Below, in pieces: positions 52,024-61,277 of a DNA stretch of 64,000 bases. Origin of the DNA: UBA5794 sp963714375 (GTDB lineage: Bacteria; Actinomycetota; Acidimicrobiia; Spongiisociales; UBA5794); NCBI GenBank assembly GCA_963714375.1, contig CAVQOG010000003.1, positions 186,001 through 250,000 of the forward strand, read 5' to 3'. Both the position numbers and the translations under genes were made by a program. The notes under the pieces are model-generated. The model did no database searches, was not told where the DNA came from, and saw nothing but the letters and a program-made list of their open reading frames with translations. Position 1 is the stretch's first letter. Each line of letters begins with the position of its first letter.

Positions 52024-52637
52024 TCAGTCGTCGATACGACCAGCGCGAACTGCCACGCGACCAAGGTCAACGCAGCCGCAAACGCTGCAATCGACCGGCG
52101 ACGAACCGAAGCGCCGATCCACCAGAGTCAGGAAGATCGGTCTCAACCTGAGCGATCGTCGAAGATGACGTGTCAGTTGGTTGCGTCGTGTAGCCGTTGG
52201 CTGCGTCGTCGTCGTCACCGGACACGGCTCAACCTGAACCGTCCCCTGATTGAAATATGGCCCCCCGAATGGGACTCCCGGGACAACAACCCGTAGTCCC
52301 ACCACATGGATCCGGACCAAGCCGCTAGCCCAGCGGCAACGCTGGTGAACACGATCTCGGTCGGACCAAACCCCATTGCCGTTCTTACGACACCGTTGAC
52401 GGTCCCCTGCGCGTTGAAGCCGGGAAATGTCCAAGAGCCCTTGGTATATGTCCCTGTACTTCCCATCGTGAGCATGATAGTGAATCGTGACGGTTCGCAT
52501 CCGGTCCGAGTGGCCCAGATCGACGCCCCTTCGATAGTACTTGAGCAGACGCCGCGACAAGACGCCGACGTCATGAATACCAGTGCAAACACTGCGATCA
52601 TTGCTGCGCTCGGCTCTCTTGTCTCTGTTCCCCGCAT
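52024..52637 (-). pseudogene. Array copy 5, frameshifted surface-protein paralogue
   Basis: It starts at ATG 52637 (MRGTETREPSAAMIAVFALV). Blocks FPGFNAQGTVNGVV, IVFTSVAAGLAAWSGSMWWD and YFNQGTVQVEPCPV survive across frames. The C-terminal motif is LPDSGG, nearer to a classical LPxTG signal than copy 1. The end reads AGRIDD. Several indels; the linker has lost one TTT-rich stretch. Confidence 0.6.
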
Positions 52638-52831
52638 GTATTTCTCCCTAGAGCTGAGGTGTTGTGGACGCATCTTCCCGGTGAATCCGGACCACTCCAG
52701 TCGCCACAATACACCAACGGACGATGCGTGCTGAGCTGACACCAGGGCGGATCCCTCAACGCCGCCGGATCTGGCACGCGGGAGAGGATCGAAGCGAGCA
52801 CCGACCCTCTCAGCCGATTCGAACCGTGGAG

Positions 52832-53440
52832 TCAGTCTTCGATACGGGCAGCGACGGATTGCCACACCACCAAGCAATGCAGCCGCAAACCCTGCAATGA
52901 CAAGCGAGCAGACCAACCTGAACCACCGGACTCGGGAAGATCGGTCTCAACCTGAGCAATCGTCGAAAGACGTGTCAGTTGGTTGCGTCGTGGTACGTGG
53001 CGCGTCGTCGTCTACCGGGCAAGGCTCAACCGGAACCGTCCCCTGATTGAAGTACTGGCCTTGCGATTGGGCCTCCAGGGCATCAACGCATCGTCCCACC
53101 ACATGGATCCCGACCAGGTAGCCAGCTCCTGGCCGCCACACCGGTGAAGACGATCTGCGTCGTCCAGACACCGTTGCCGTTCTTCACATCCCCGTTGACG
53201 GTCCCCTGAGCGTTGAACGCCGGGAGCTCGACGACAAGGTTTGTGATTCTGTCGTCAATAATATCCAGAGGAATCCAACCGACCTCGTAGTGGATCGTCA
53301 CGGTTTCGCACCCGTTGACTCCGCCCATATCGAAGCTCTGTGGGAGTAGTCGCTGATGCCGACCCCAGCCCCACCGTCATCAGAACCAGTGCGAACAGGC
53401 CAATCAGCCCGACGCGTACCTTCGTGCGTCTCTTTCTCAT
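52832..53440 (-). pseudogene. Array copy 6, frameshifted surface-protein paralogue
   Basis: It starts at ATG 53440 with signal MRKRRTKVRVGLIGLFALVL. LPAFNAQGTVNGDVKNGNG and TTQIVFTGVAA follow in one frame; WSGSMWWDDALMPW and YFNQGTVPVEPCPV are in two others. The sorting motif is LPESGG, followed by the membrane segment SLVIAGFAAALLGGVAI and an end near RIED. At least three indels. It is the copy farthest from copy 1 and diverges from trhO. Confidence 0.6.
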
Positions 53441-53578
53441 TCCCGAGCCTCCCTGAAGCCATTGAGCGGAACCCGTCTCTTCGAGTTCATCGAAGCCAAC
53501 ACTACTCGGACGAATTGCGTCTCTGCAGGAGTAGTTGGGGCTGTCTCTCCGAGACTCGTCGGCACGTACACTCTCGTC

Positions 53579-54550
53579 ATGTTTCGGATCGCAGCGTTCT
53601 ATCACTTCGTTCATCTCGACAATCATGCTGGTCTTCGCGAACCGCTTGAGCGGGTTTGCGTAGCCAACGATGTCCTCGGGACCATCCTGCTTGCGTCCGA
53701 GGGAATCAACGGGACCATCGCCGGTTCGGAGGCAGGAGTCGCTGCCGTTCTTGACCACATTCGAACCGATCCCCGCCTCGCCGAACTGGACGTGAAGTTC
53801 TCCGAATCGGTTGAGGCACCGTTCGTACGATTGAAGGTTCGGTTGAAGAAGGAGATCGTCTCGCTCGGCGTCGGAGCCGTTGACGCCGTTCACGGCACCG
53901 GCCACCGCGTTTCGCCAGAGGACTGGAACTCGGTGATCTCGGATCCCGACATCGTCCTGATTGACACCCGCAACGACTACGAGGTGGCAGTCGGCACGTT
54001 CGAGGGAGCAATCAACCCGGGAACCCGTTCGTTCACCCAGTTCCCGGAGTGGATCAGGTCAAGCCCCGAACTGGCGAGCAAGCCAAAGATCGCAATGTTC
54101 TGCACCGGAGGTATCCGATGCGAGAAGGCTTCGGCCTATCTCAAGGATCAAGGTTTTGAGGAGGTGTACCAACTCGACGGTGGAATCCTGAGGTATCTCG
54201 AGACAGTGTCCGAGGACGACAGCATGTGGGACGGCGAGTGCTACGTCTTTGATCGCAGAGTCAGCGTTGGGCACGGGCTCGTACCTGGCGACAATGAGAT
54301 CTGCATCAACTGCAACCGTGTTCTCGACGCCGACGACCGCAGCGCTCACGGATACGTCGAAGGCGTCTCGTGTTCGGCCTGCGCCGATTCGATCACCGAA
54401 GACCGCCGAGCTCGCTTCACCGAACGTCAGCACCAGATCGAGCTGGCACACAGAGCGCGGCACGTCCCACCTCGGTCAGTCGATCGACGCCAGCTGACGA
54501 CTCCTAGCTGGCCCGGACTGACGGGGCTGCGGGCTCGCACGCCCACCTAA
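53579..54550 (+). CDS. trhO: tRNA uridine-34 5-hydroxylase TrhO (rhodanese-fold, YceA family)
   Basis: 323 residues from ATG 53579; the frame is open further upstream but without homology. MFRIAAFYHFVHLDN begins the acylphosphatase-like N-terminal domain, then GINGTIAG; the rhodanese domain carries FCTGGIRCEKAS with Cys175 and Cys181. A Zn-binding-like C-terminal part has CINCNRVLD and CSACAD. It hydroxylates U34 in certain tRNAs. The last residues (GLTGLRARTPT) are encoded by R2 copy c, which supplies the stop. Confidence 0.88.
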   Translation: MFRIAAFYHFVHLDNHAGLREPLERVCVANDVLGTILLASEGINGTIAGSEAGVAAVLDHIRTDPRLAELDVKFSESVEAPFVRLKVRLKKEIVSLGVGAVDAVHGTGHRVSPEDWNSVISDPDIVLIDTRNDYEVAVGTFEGAINPGTRSFTQFPEWIRSSPELASKPKIAMFCTGGIRCEKASAYLKDQGFEEVYQLDGGILRYLETVSEDDSMWDGECYVFDRRVSVGHGLVPGDNEICINCNRVLDADDRSAHGYVEGVSCSACADSITEDRRARFTERQHQIELAHRARHVPPRSVDRRQLTTPSWPGLTGLRARTPT

Positions 54551-54589
54551 TCCGACTGCGTCGGATTAGTCCACCTGAGGGGGACGGGG
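54520..54589 (-). repeat. R2 dispersed multi-hairpin element, copy c (inverted)
   Basis: Reverse complement of copies a and b: GACGGGGCTGCGGGCTCGCAC, then the dyad AATCCGAC-TGCG-TCGGATT and GAGGGGGACGGGG. It overlaps the trhO 3' end and precedes pepP. Confidence 0.78.
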
Positions 54590-54622
54590 CTTGGGTACGC
54601 GCGTTGGCGTAGCCTGCGGGGT

Positions 54623-56077
54623 ATGGATCAATCTCACTATCGGGCGCGGCGCGCCGAGTTCATGGGGCAACTTGGGGACGCGATTGCGATCATCCCTGCG
54701 GGCAAAGAACAGATACGCAATGACGACGTGACGCACGCGTTTCGTCAGGATTCGGACTTTTTCTTCCTCACCGGCTTCTCCGAACCGGACTCGGTTGCGA
54801 TCCTCGACCCTTCACACGACAGCGAGCAGTACACACTGTTCGTCCGTCCGCGGGACGAGATGATGGAGGCCTGGAACGGGATACGCGCCGGGGTCGAAGG
54901 GGCCGTCGATCGGTACGGTGCAGACGCGGCGCATCCGATCGGGGAACTCTCCGATTGGCTTCGAACAAGGCTCGACGGGCGGCCCTCGATCGCGTACCGG
55001 CTCGGCAACACCGAGTACGACTCGACGGTTCTTGGTGCCTTCGACGCCGCACGATCGTCATCCGATCGCTTTGGGACGAACGCTCCAACGGGAATCATCG
55101 ACCCGCGTCCGATCCTCGCTGAGATGCGCCTCATCAAGACCGACGCCGAGATTGAAGCTCTCAAAGAGGCATGTCGCATCAGCGCAGTCGCCCACACCGA
55201 GGCGATGCGATTTGCCGAACCCGGACGTACCGAGCGCCAGGTTGCTGCCGCTCTCGAGTACGTCTTCGGCGTCATGGGAAGCGAACGAATCGGCTACGGA
55301 TCGATCGTTGCCGGCGGCGAGAACGCATGCATCCTCCACTACGTCGAGAACGACCAACCCCTCAACGACGGCGACCTGCTGCTCATCGATGCCGCAGCCG
55401 AGTACCAGCACTTCACAGCGGACATCACCCGCACGTTCCCGATCAACGGAACGTTCTCGGCCCCTCAGCGAGCGGTCTACGAACTCGTGCTCGATGCGGA
55501 GCAGCAGGTCATCAACATGTGCAAACCGGGCCTTCCGTATGCCGAGATGCACGATGCGGCGTGCGCCATCATCTCCGACGGTCTCGTCGATCTCGGGCTG
55601 CTACCCGGATCGGGGAACGAGGCCCTCGCAAAGGGCTGGTATCGCGAGTTCTTCTTCCATGGAACCGGTCACTGGCTGGGAAGTGACGTGCACGATGCAG
55701 GCGCATACCGGGTCAACCGCACGCCCAGACCACTTGAGCCAGGCATGGCGTTCACGGTGGAACCCGGTGTCTATGTCGCTCGGAACAAGGCGACCGTCAC
55801 CCTTGGCGAGGCTGCGTACGATCCAGACGAAGTTGCAGCATTGACGCTCCGCCTCGGCGTATCGGCTGCCAAAGCCGAACTCGACAAGCGGAACAAGGAG
55901 GCCGGGACAATTGAGTTCGAGGTGCCGGAGGAGTTCCTCGGCATCGGGGTCCGAATCGAAGACGACATCCTCATCACGGCCGATGGCTTCGAGAACATGA
56001 CGACTGAAGTTCCCGTCGATCCTGATCAGATCGAGGCAATCTGCCGGGAGAACTCGTCGCTTCCACTGTTCGAGTGA
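54623..56077 (+). CDS. pepP: Xaa-Pro aminopeptidase (M24B)
   Basis: 484 residues. The N-terminal domain has FRQDSDFFFLTGFSEPD, typical of PepP. The pita-bread catalytic domain shows the metal ligands in LIDAAAEY, ADITRTFPING, FFHGTGHWLGSDVHDAG and FTVEPGVY, and a final Glu in GVRIEDDILIT. It releases N-terminal residues next to proline in the cytosol. It converges with the hydroxyacid dehydrogenase gene with a 7-base gap. Confidence 0.9.
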   Translation: MDQSHYRARRAEFMGQLGDAIAIIPAGKEQIRNDDVTHAFRQDSDFFFLTGFSEPDSVAILDPSHDSEQYTLFVRPRDEMMEAWNGIRAGVEGAVDRYGADAAHPIGELSDWLRTRLDGRPSIAYRLGNTEYDSTVLGAFDAARSSSDRFGTNAPTGIIDPRPILAEMRLIKTDAEIEALKEACRISAVAHTEAMRFAEPGRTERQVAAALEYVFGVMGSERIGYGSIVAGGENACILHYVENDQPLNDGDLLLIDAAAEYQHFTADITRTFPINGTFSAPQRAVYELVLDAEQQVINMCKPGLPYAEMHDAACAIISDGLVDLGLLPGSGNEALAKGWYREFFFHGTGHWLGSDVHDAGAYRVNRTPRPLEPGMAFTVEPGVYVARNKATVTLGEAAYDPDEVAALTLRLGVSAAKAELDKRNKEAGTIEFEVPEEFLGIGVRIEDDILITADGFENMTTEVPVDPDQIEAICRENSSLPLFE

Positions 56078-56084
56078 CGTACAA

Positions 56085-57050
56085 CTAGGTACCCGGCACC
56101 CGGCTCGGCATCGGGGTTCCCGTAAGACCCGCAACGAGGTTGGCGGCGGCAAGGTCCGCCATCGCAGTTCTAATTCCCCATGTCGAGGACCCCATGTGGG
56201 GAATCACCGTGCAGTTCGGCAACTGCAACAAGGGATGGTCCGGCGGCAGAGGCTCTGGGTCAGTCACATCGAGTCCCGCACAGCGAATGGTTCCTGCTGC
56301 CAAGGCATCGACGAGAGCGTCGGTATCAACAATCGGCCCTCTCGCAATGTTGACAAGATTGGCTGTGGGCTTCATCAGCTCCAGTTCATCTGTGCCGATC
56401 AGGTGCCTCGTCTCCGCTGACAGTGGGACCGCAACGACGACGTGGTCAGAGCGGATGAGCAGTTCGGACAACGTGACGCGCAGTGCCCCGATCGCTTCCT
56501 CGACCCGGGGCTTGTCGGAACGGGATACGTACAGGACCGGCATTGAGAATCCGACGGATCGGCGAGCGATCGCACTACCGATCCGACCCATCCCAATGAT
56601 GCCGAGCGTTGCCCCCGACACATCTCGACCAAGTAGCCAGGTGGGGTCCCAGTCTCCCCATGCACCGGCACGGACACCCTCGATGCCTTCGGACATCCGG
56701 CGCGACGCCCCCAGGATCAACATCCACGCGATATCAGCTGTCGAATCGGTCAGAACATCTGGGGTGTGCCCCACGGCGATCCCCCGTTCGGCGCAGACAG
56801 CGAGATCAATGTTGTCAACGCCAACGGCCATGTTGGAGACAACCTCGAGGAGGGGTGCATGCTCAAGGAGGTCGGCGTCGATCCGGTCGGTGAGCATGCA
56901 GTACAACCCGGACGCATCGGCCAACTGGGTTTTGAGGACGTCCCTGTCAATCGGGCGGTTCTCGGGCCACAACCACACGTCTGCTGCTTCACGGATTGTG
57001 TCTAGGGCGTTCCCCGGCGGCTTCCGTGTCACGACGGCGCGTGGCTTCAT
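56085..57050 (-). CDS. D-2-hydroxyacid dehydrogenase (glyoxylate/hydroxypyruvate reductase-like)
   Basis: 321 residues. NAD(P)-binding GMGRIGSAIARR near 153, catalytic Arg in NIARGPIVD, Glu in DVTDPEPLPPDHPL and His in VIPHMGSST are all present. The family reduces glyoxylate, hydroxypyruvate or other 2-keto acids. SxTxxxxARR-like specificity residues cannot be read reliably, so substrate and cofactor are open. No operon partner is evident. Confidence 0.85.
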   Translation of the reverse strand: MKPRAVVTRKPPGNALDTIREAADVWLWPENRPIDRDVLKTQLADASGLYCMLTDRIDADLLEHAPLLEVVSNMAVGVDNIDLAVCAERGIAVGHTPDVLTDSTADIAWMLILGASRRMSEGIEGVRAGAWGDWDPTWLLGRDVSGATLGIIGMGRIGSAIARRSVGFSMPVLYVSRSDKPRVEEAIGALRVTLSELLIRSDHVVVAVPLSAETRHLIGTDELELMKPTANLVNIARGPIVDTDALVDALAAGTIRCAGLDVTDPEPLPPDHPLLQLPNCTVIPHMGSSTWGIRTAMADLAAANLVAGLTGTPMPSRVPGT

Positions 57051-57109
57051 GTCAGCCGGACTCCATGCTCGGGGGCAGTTTCAGCCAGGGGTACTGGCGG
57101 AGATTGACG

Positions 57110-59542
57110 CTAGTCGTCCGAGGTCATATGTTTACGAAGGTTCGCCATCGAACTCGAGGCCGTTGCGGAGTCGATTCCGATTCGAGGGAGTTTTGCAGAG
57201 TGACGCGTATATCGGCTCTCCGTGGGCGACGGCTTTTCAAGATCCTCCTCATCCACGATGTCCACCTCGGTTTGGTGTGGGACCGACGGTGAGTAGTCGA
57301 TCGTGGGACGATTCGCCTCGGCAGCTGGCACCGCGACTCCGGCCAACACCTCGTCGCCGCGCGACTGCTCGAGCGCCGCAAGTGCTTCTCTACGAATTGC
57401 ATCGATGCTGTCGAACTCGGGTGTCCCGGAGGTTTGGGGCCAGCCATCGGAACCAATGCCCGTATCGGGGACCGCATACAGGGGTACCCCTCCTTGGGCT
57501 GTAGCCGTTGATGCGGCGTGCTCTGCAGCTTGTTCACGATCGGAAACTGCCCTCTCACGCCTCACTATCTCGGCCTCGCGTTCTCCAAGTTCATTGAGTC
57601 GGGCCGCCATCGCCTCAGAGTCCACCGATTCGGCGCTTGCGGCATCCCGAGATTCGACTGCTTCGCGTAGGATTGCGGCAGCGTCTGCCTCGATTCGGTC
57701 GGCCTCTTCCCGAGCCCGTACCAGCATTGCTTCCGCTTCCTCATTTGCTTCTGCGAGAGCGGCATCAGCAGCATCGGAGGAGGCAATTTCGACTGCTGCC
57801 GCCGCTTCCATCTCTGACTTGGTTGCCTCAGCCTCGGCAACGATCTCCAGGGCCCTCTTCTCGGCCCCGGCGATCAGCTCCGCTACTTCTTCCTGAGCCT
57901 TCGAATGGGCCAATTCGCCCGTGTCGGCAGCCTCTTGAATGGCTGCTTGCATCTCTGAGGTGGTCGCCTCAGCGTCTGCAACGATCTTTTGGGCCCTCTT
58001 TTCGGCCTTCTTCACAGCCGCTGCGATCAGCTTCTCCGCCTTTTCCTGAGCTTCCGAAAGAACCAACTCATCCGTCTTGGCACCCTCTTGGGCTGCCGCT
58101 TGCATCTCCTCGACCTCAGCTATCGTCGATGACCTCAGGTCCGTCATTTCCTGTCTGAGGTCTTCAAGTTCGGCAGCGCCGGTGGCTGTGGCAGCTGCAT
58201 GATCTTCTTGCTCATTTTGGATGCTCTTGCGAATCTGATCGAGTTCTTCGTTGAGAGTCCCAAGCGTGTCGGTGGCCGAAGCTATCTCGTCCCTCTTGGC
58301 TGCGACCTCGACCTCAAGGTTGGCAATGGATTCGGCAAGTTCGTCTCTGCTCCGAACGAGCTCGGCGTTCTCTGCGTCCGCAGCTACCGTCGCCTCAGTG
58401 AGCGCCGCCTCTGCTTCATCGCGTTTTCGAGCAGCCTCATCGCGAAACTCCTGAGCCTCCTCGCGGAGGGCCTCGGCACCGTCTCGAGCCGACGCCAGTG
58501 TGTCTGCAGCCTTGGCTTCAGCCTCGTGGGCCATCGCTGCGAGTTGCTCAAGCTCTGCTTCTCGCAGCACGATTTCGGCGCTACGAGCTTCAGCTGCCTC
58601 TACAGCATTCTTGAGCATGGTTTCGGCCTCGGTCTTGACCGATTCGGCCTCGGCTCTCGCATCTTCGAGAATGGCCGCTACCTCGTCTTCCACGGAGGCA
58701 GCTGCCCCATCCCGGGACTGGCCCGATGCTTCGCCTGCAAGGTTGAGCAAATCCTGGGCCTGCTCCTCTGCCTTATCGAGAATCTCGCGTCTTCGCACTT
58801 CCGCTTCTTCGGCGATTTCCAGAGCTCGCTCTTCAGCTTCCTTCACGATCCTGCGCGAACGCTCTTCAGCTTCGGTCGTTGACGCAGTCGCCTCAGCAAG
58901 CTCGCGGTGGAGTCGGTCGCTGATGGCCTTCGCTGCGGATTCGGCTGACTCAACGATGTCTTTCGCGTGGAGCTCAGCGGTAGCGATGGCAAACTGGTCG
59001 GCGGAACCTGCGGTGGAACGCGCCAAGAGTTCACTGACTTGCTGAGCGAGCCGATCACGGTCGGCTCTCAGGGCGTCAAATTCACCGGTGTCGAGCGGGG
59101 CAACGTGCGTGAGCTGCTCAGCCTTTGTCTCGGCCTCACGGACAATCGTCGCTGCCTGTGCCCTTGCCTTCGCGATGATCTCACCGGGCTCACCGGATGC
59201 CGATCCAGCAAACTCGGCGCTGATTTCGGCATTCTTCCTCGCCTCTTCCTCTATCTGTTGCGCCTGCTTGCGCGCTCTTTCGAGGATGCGGTCCTTCGCG
59301 TCAAGGACCGCGACGATTGCCGTATCGACGGAGTTGTTTTGCTCGTTCTTGATCTTGGCCAACTCGTACTCGGCCTGTTCAAGCCGCACGTTGGCGTCCT
59401 GAGAACGCAGTGATAGGTCGCGGTACTGGGCGTCGACCTTTCTGAGGTACTCACGCACCTCGTCACGGTCGAATCCCTTTCGACTCAGCGAAAAGTCTCG
59501 CCTCTCAAGCTCGCCAGGACTGTCTTGTCCAATGATCGACAC
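57110..59542 (-). CDS. Very long DivIVA-domain coiled-coil protein
   Basis: 810 residues from a GTG at 59542. Residues 13-45 (RRDFSLSRKGFDRDEVREYL) are the DivIVA membrane-binding/dimerisation module. The next 600 residues are a nearly unbroken Ala/Glu-rich coiled coil; around 460-600 three degenerate repeats of about 45 residues share EMQAA, ...EKAEKLI and AEKRA-KIVA. The C-terminal 120 residues are less ordered (VPLYAVPDTG). Ordinary DivIVA/Wag31 proteins are 160-400 residues, so this is long. It probably scaffolds poles or septa. Confidence 0.78.
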   Translation of the reverse strand: MSIIGQDSPGELERRDFSLSRKGFDRDEVREYLRKVDAQYRDLSLRSQDANVRLEQAEYELAKIKNEQNNSVDTAIVAVLDAKDRILERARKQAQQIEEEARKNAEISAEFAGSASGEPGEIIAKARAQAATIVREAETKAEQLTHVAPLDTGEFDALRADRDRLAQQVSELLARSTAGSADQFAIATAELHAKDIVESAESAAKAISDRLHRELAEATASTTEAEERSRRIVKEAEERALEIAEEAEVRRREILDKAEEQAQDLLNLAGEASGQSRDGAAASVEDEVAAILEDARAEAESVKTEAETMLKNAVEAAEARSAEIVLREAELEQLAAMAHEAEAKAADTLASARDGAEALREEAQEFRDEAARKRDEAEAALTEATVAADAENAELVRSRDELAESIANLEVEVAAKRDEIASATDTLGTLNEELDQIRKSIQNEQEDHAAATATGAAELEDLRQEMTDLRSSTIAEVEEMQAAAQEGAKTDELVLSEAQEKAEKLIAAAVKKAEKRAQKIVADAEATTSEMQAAIQEAADTGELAHSKAQEEVAELIAGAEKRALEIVAEAEATKSEMEAAAAVEIASSDAADAALAEANEEAEAMLVRAREEADRIEADAAAILREAVESRDAASAESVDSEAMAARLNELGEREAEIVRRERAVSDREQAAEHAASTATAQGGVPLYAVPDTGIGSDGWPQTSGTPEFDSIDAIRREALAALEQSRGDEVLAGVAVPAAEANRPTIDYSPSVPHQTEVDIVDEEDLEKPSPTESRYTRHSAKLPRIGIDSATASSSMANLRKHMTSDD

Positions 59543-59693
59543 GCAGAAACCCCAGATTCTTGTTGCTACAAGGGTTGTCGGTCTTTTTGGCGCAACCCTT
59601 TACGGATGTGTTGTGGAGCATCCCGAATTCTCGAGAATGTCCATCTCTCCGTCCGCCGCCGAGTCTGGTTCGACTTGCGAGTTTGTCAACCGA

Positions 59694-61220
59694 TTAGATC
59701 GCGTTGATGATCGAATGATCGAGCCCTGGGAAGGTTGTCATGTACTCAGCGCGCTCGGCTTTGAGCTTTGCAACGAGGTCGTCGTATTCATCGGCTCGAC
59801 CCTGTGCCTCATACATCTTCTTTGGCTGAAGAAGGTCAGGATCATCGAAACCCGGCAGGCTGGCAGCAACGAAGTACCCAAAGTCGGGATCCTCGACCCA
59901 CTCGATCGAACCGGTCACGAATCCTTCGATGACACCGCTTGAATGCCTGATCTTCACCTTCTTGGACCGCTCGTCACCTTCGGGTCCTCCCACCCGACCC
60001 GTGTTCATGAGGTACACCTCAAGATCGGGCATGGTGTCGAGAAGCTCGAGGAATCGATTCCCCATCAGAGCATCGTTATCGAAGAAGAACGGGTTGGTCC
60101 CCGGAACGCGCAGGCTCTTTCCCGCCTCGGCCTTTCCCCCGGCACTCGTTCCGATTGTTTCGCCGAGCATGAAGTATGCGGCAGCCTGCTCCCGCCTGAG
60201 CTTCGCGATTGCTGGGATGATCGTCTCGTTGCGGTTGAGCAGCAAAATGTAGTTTGCGGGAGGAAGGTGATTGGGATCCCTGTGCCTGATGTTGGCAAGT
60301 GGGAACGTCGACCTCCCGTTCTTCGTGTCAGAATCGTTGAAGAAGTCGACTTTGCCTTCGGGCGATACCCACGTGTTTTCTAGCCAACCATCAGGTCGGG
60401 TCGTTCCACCGTAGATCGTCGGTTCGTCATCTGGGTCGAGGCCGAACGTCTTGGCAAAACAGCCGTTCTCTGATGCATAGACCTTGCCGCCCGGAAACAG
60501 GGCGTTGAAGTCGTCCTGCACCGGAAGTGACCCAAGCTGCTGGCGGAACGTTGTCGTCGTCTTGCCAGTGCCCGACAGCCCAAGCATCAGAGCGACCTTC
60601 TCCTCGCCGTCAACATCGGGGAATGTCTTGAGTCCGGAGTGAAGAGCCAGGCCACCCTGCTCGTACACGAGGTGGTTCCACATGCGGAGTCCGCCCATCT
60701 TCGACTCACCGAAATAGTCCGAGCCGATGACCCGTGTCACATAGTTGTCGTGGTCTACGAGGATCAGTCGCTCGTCGGGCTTTCCTGGAGCCATCAATCC
60801 CGGTGTGTAGACCACGGTGAATTCGGGTGTCCAGGCATCGTCCTTTGGGAAGTACAGCTGCTGCTGCATTGCGGGGATGTTTGCCTGTGTCCGCTCGATG
60901 TACAGACGACAGCCCGTGCGAAAGGTCGGGTCAGGGCCGATGTATCCCTCAATCAGGACCATGTCCTTGTCAGCGATATAGGCATCCTGCTTTGCAGCCC
61001 ATTCTTCATACTCGCCACGACTCATGCGATTCTTGTGGTTCTCGACCTCGGTGATGAAGAAGGTTGAACCGGCAAGACGTGCCTTGACGTCGGCCTTGTA
61101 GTTGATGTTGTCGAACTCCGTGACGGTGATGTTCGACATGTATTCCTCAACCCATGCCCGCATTTCCTGCTGGGTGGGATTGACTGCCACAGATGCTGCT
61201 GACGGGAGTTGCAACTCCAC
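59694..61220 (-). CDS. pckA: Phosphoenolpyruvate carboxykinase (ATP)
   Basis: 508 residues from a GTG at 61220 with GAGGAGG upstream. Walker A GLSGTGKT is at 214-221. RTGCRLYIER (oxaloacetate binding), FPDVDGEEK and RHSSGVIEGFVTGS complete the ATP-type signature. It turns oxaloacetate into PEP for gluconeogenesis. Many actinobacteria use the unrelated GTP enzyme, so the ATP type is a useful lineage marker. A class I aldolase and a phosphohexomutase follow upstream, a sugar-synthesis cluster. Confidence 0.93.
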   Translation of the reverse strand: MELQLPSAASVAVNPTQQEMRAWVEEYMSNITVTEFDNINYKADVKARLAGSTFFITEVENHKNRMSRGEYEEWAAKQDAYIADKDMVLIEGYIGPDPTFRTGCRLYIERTQANIPAMQQQLYFPKDDAWTPEFTVVYTPGLMAPGKPDERLILVDHDNYVTRVIGSDYFGESKMGGLRMWNHLVYEQGGLALHSGLKTFPDVDGEEKVALMLGLSGTGKTTTTFRQQLGSLPVQDDFNALFPGGKVYASENGCFAKTFGLDPDDEPTIYGGTTRPDGWLENTWVSPEGKVDFFNDSDTKNGRSTFPLANIRHRDPNHLPPANYILLLNRNETIIPAIAKLRREQAAAYFMLGETIGTSAGGKAEAGKSLRVPGTNPFFFDNDALMGNRFLELLDTMPDLEVYLMNTGRVGGPEGDERSKKVKIRHSSGVIEGFVTGSIEWVEDPDFGYFVAASLPGFDDPDLLQPKKMYEAQGRADEYDDLVAKLKAERAEYMTTFPGLDHSIINAI

Positions 61221-61277
61221 GCGTCCTCCTCTTCGGGTTTGGCTTTCAGGTTACGGAGCCCCGTGCTCAGGAATCAA

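Larger units (their letters stand above)
48913..53440 (-). repeat. Tandem array of six paralogous surface-protein genes (period about 790 bp)
   Basis: Start codons fall at 49512, 50284, 51083, 51855, 52637 and 53440, giving spacings of 772, 799, 772, 782 and 803. Each unit has signal peptide, Cys-containing domain with GTVNGVVKNGNG-like and FNQGTVQVEPCPV-like blocks, Thr-rich linker, LPxSG-like motif, membrane helix and basic tail. Only copy 1 is open throughout. Confidence 0.85.

Noticed and set aside
56140..57504. A 454-codon plus-strand open frame
   Set aside because: It is antisense to the hydroxyacid dehydrogenase and DivIVA genes, rich in Ser/Arg/Thr, and has no recognisable motif.
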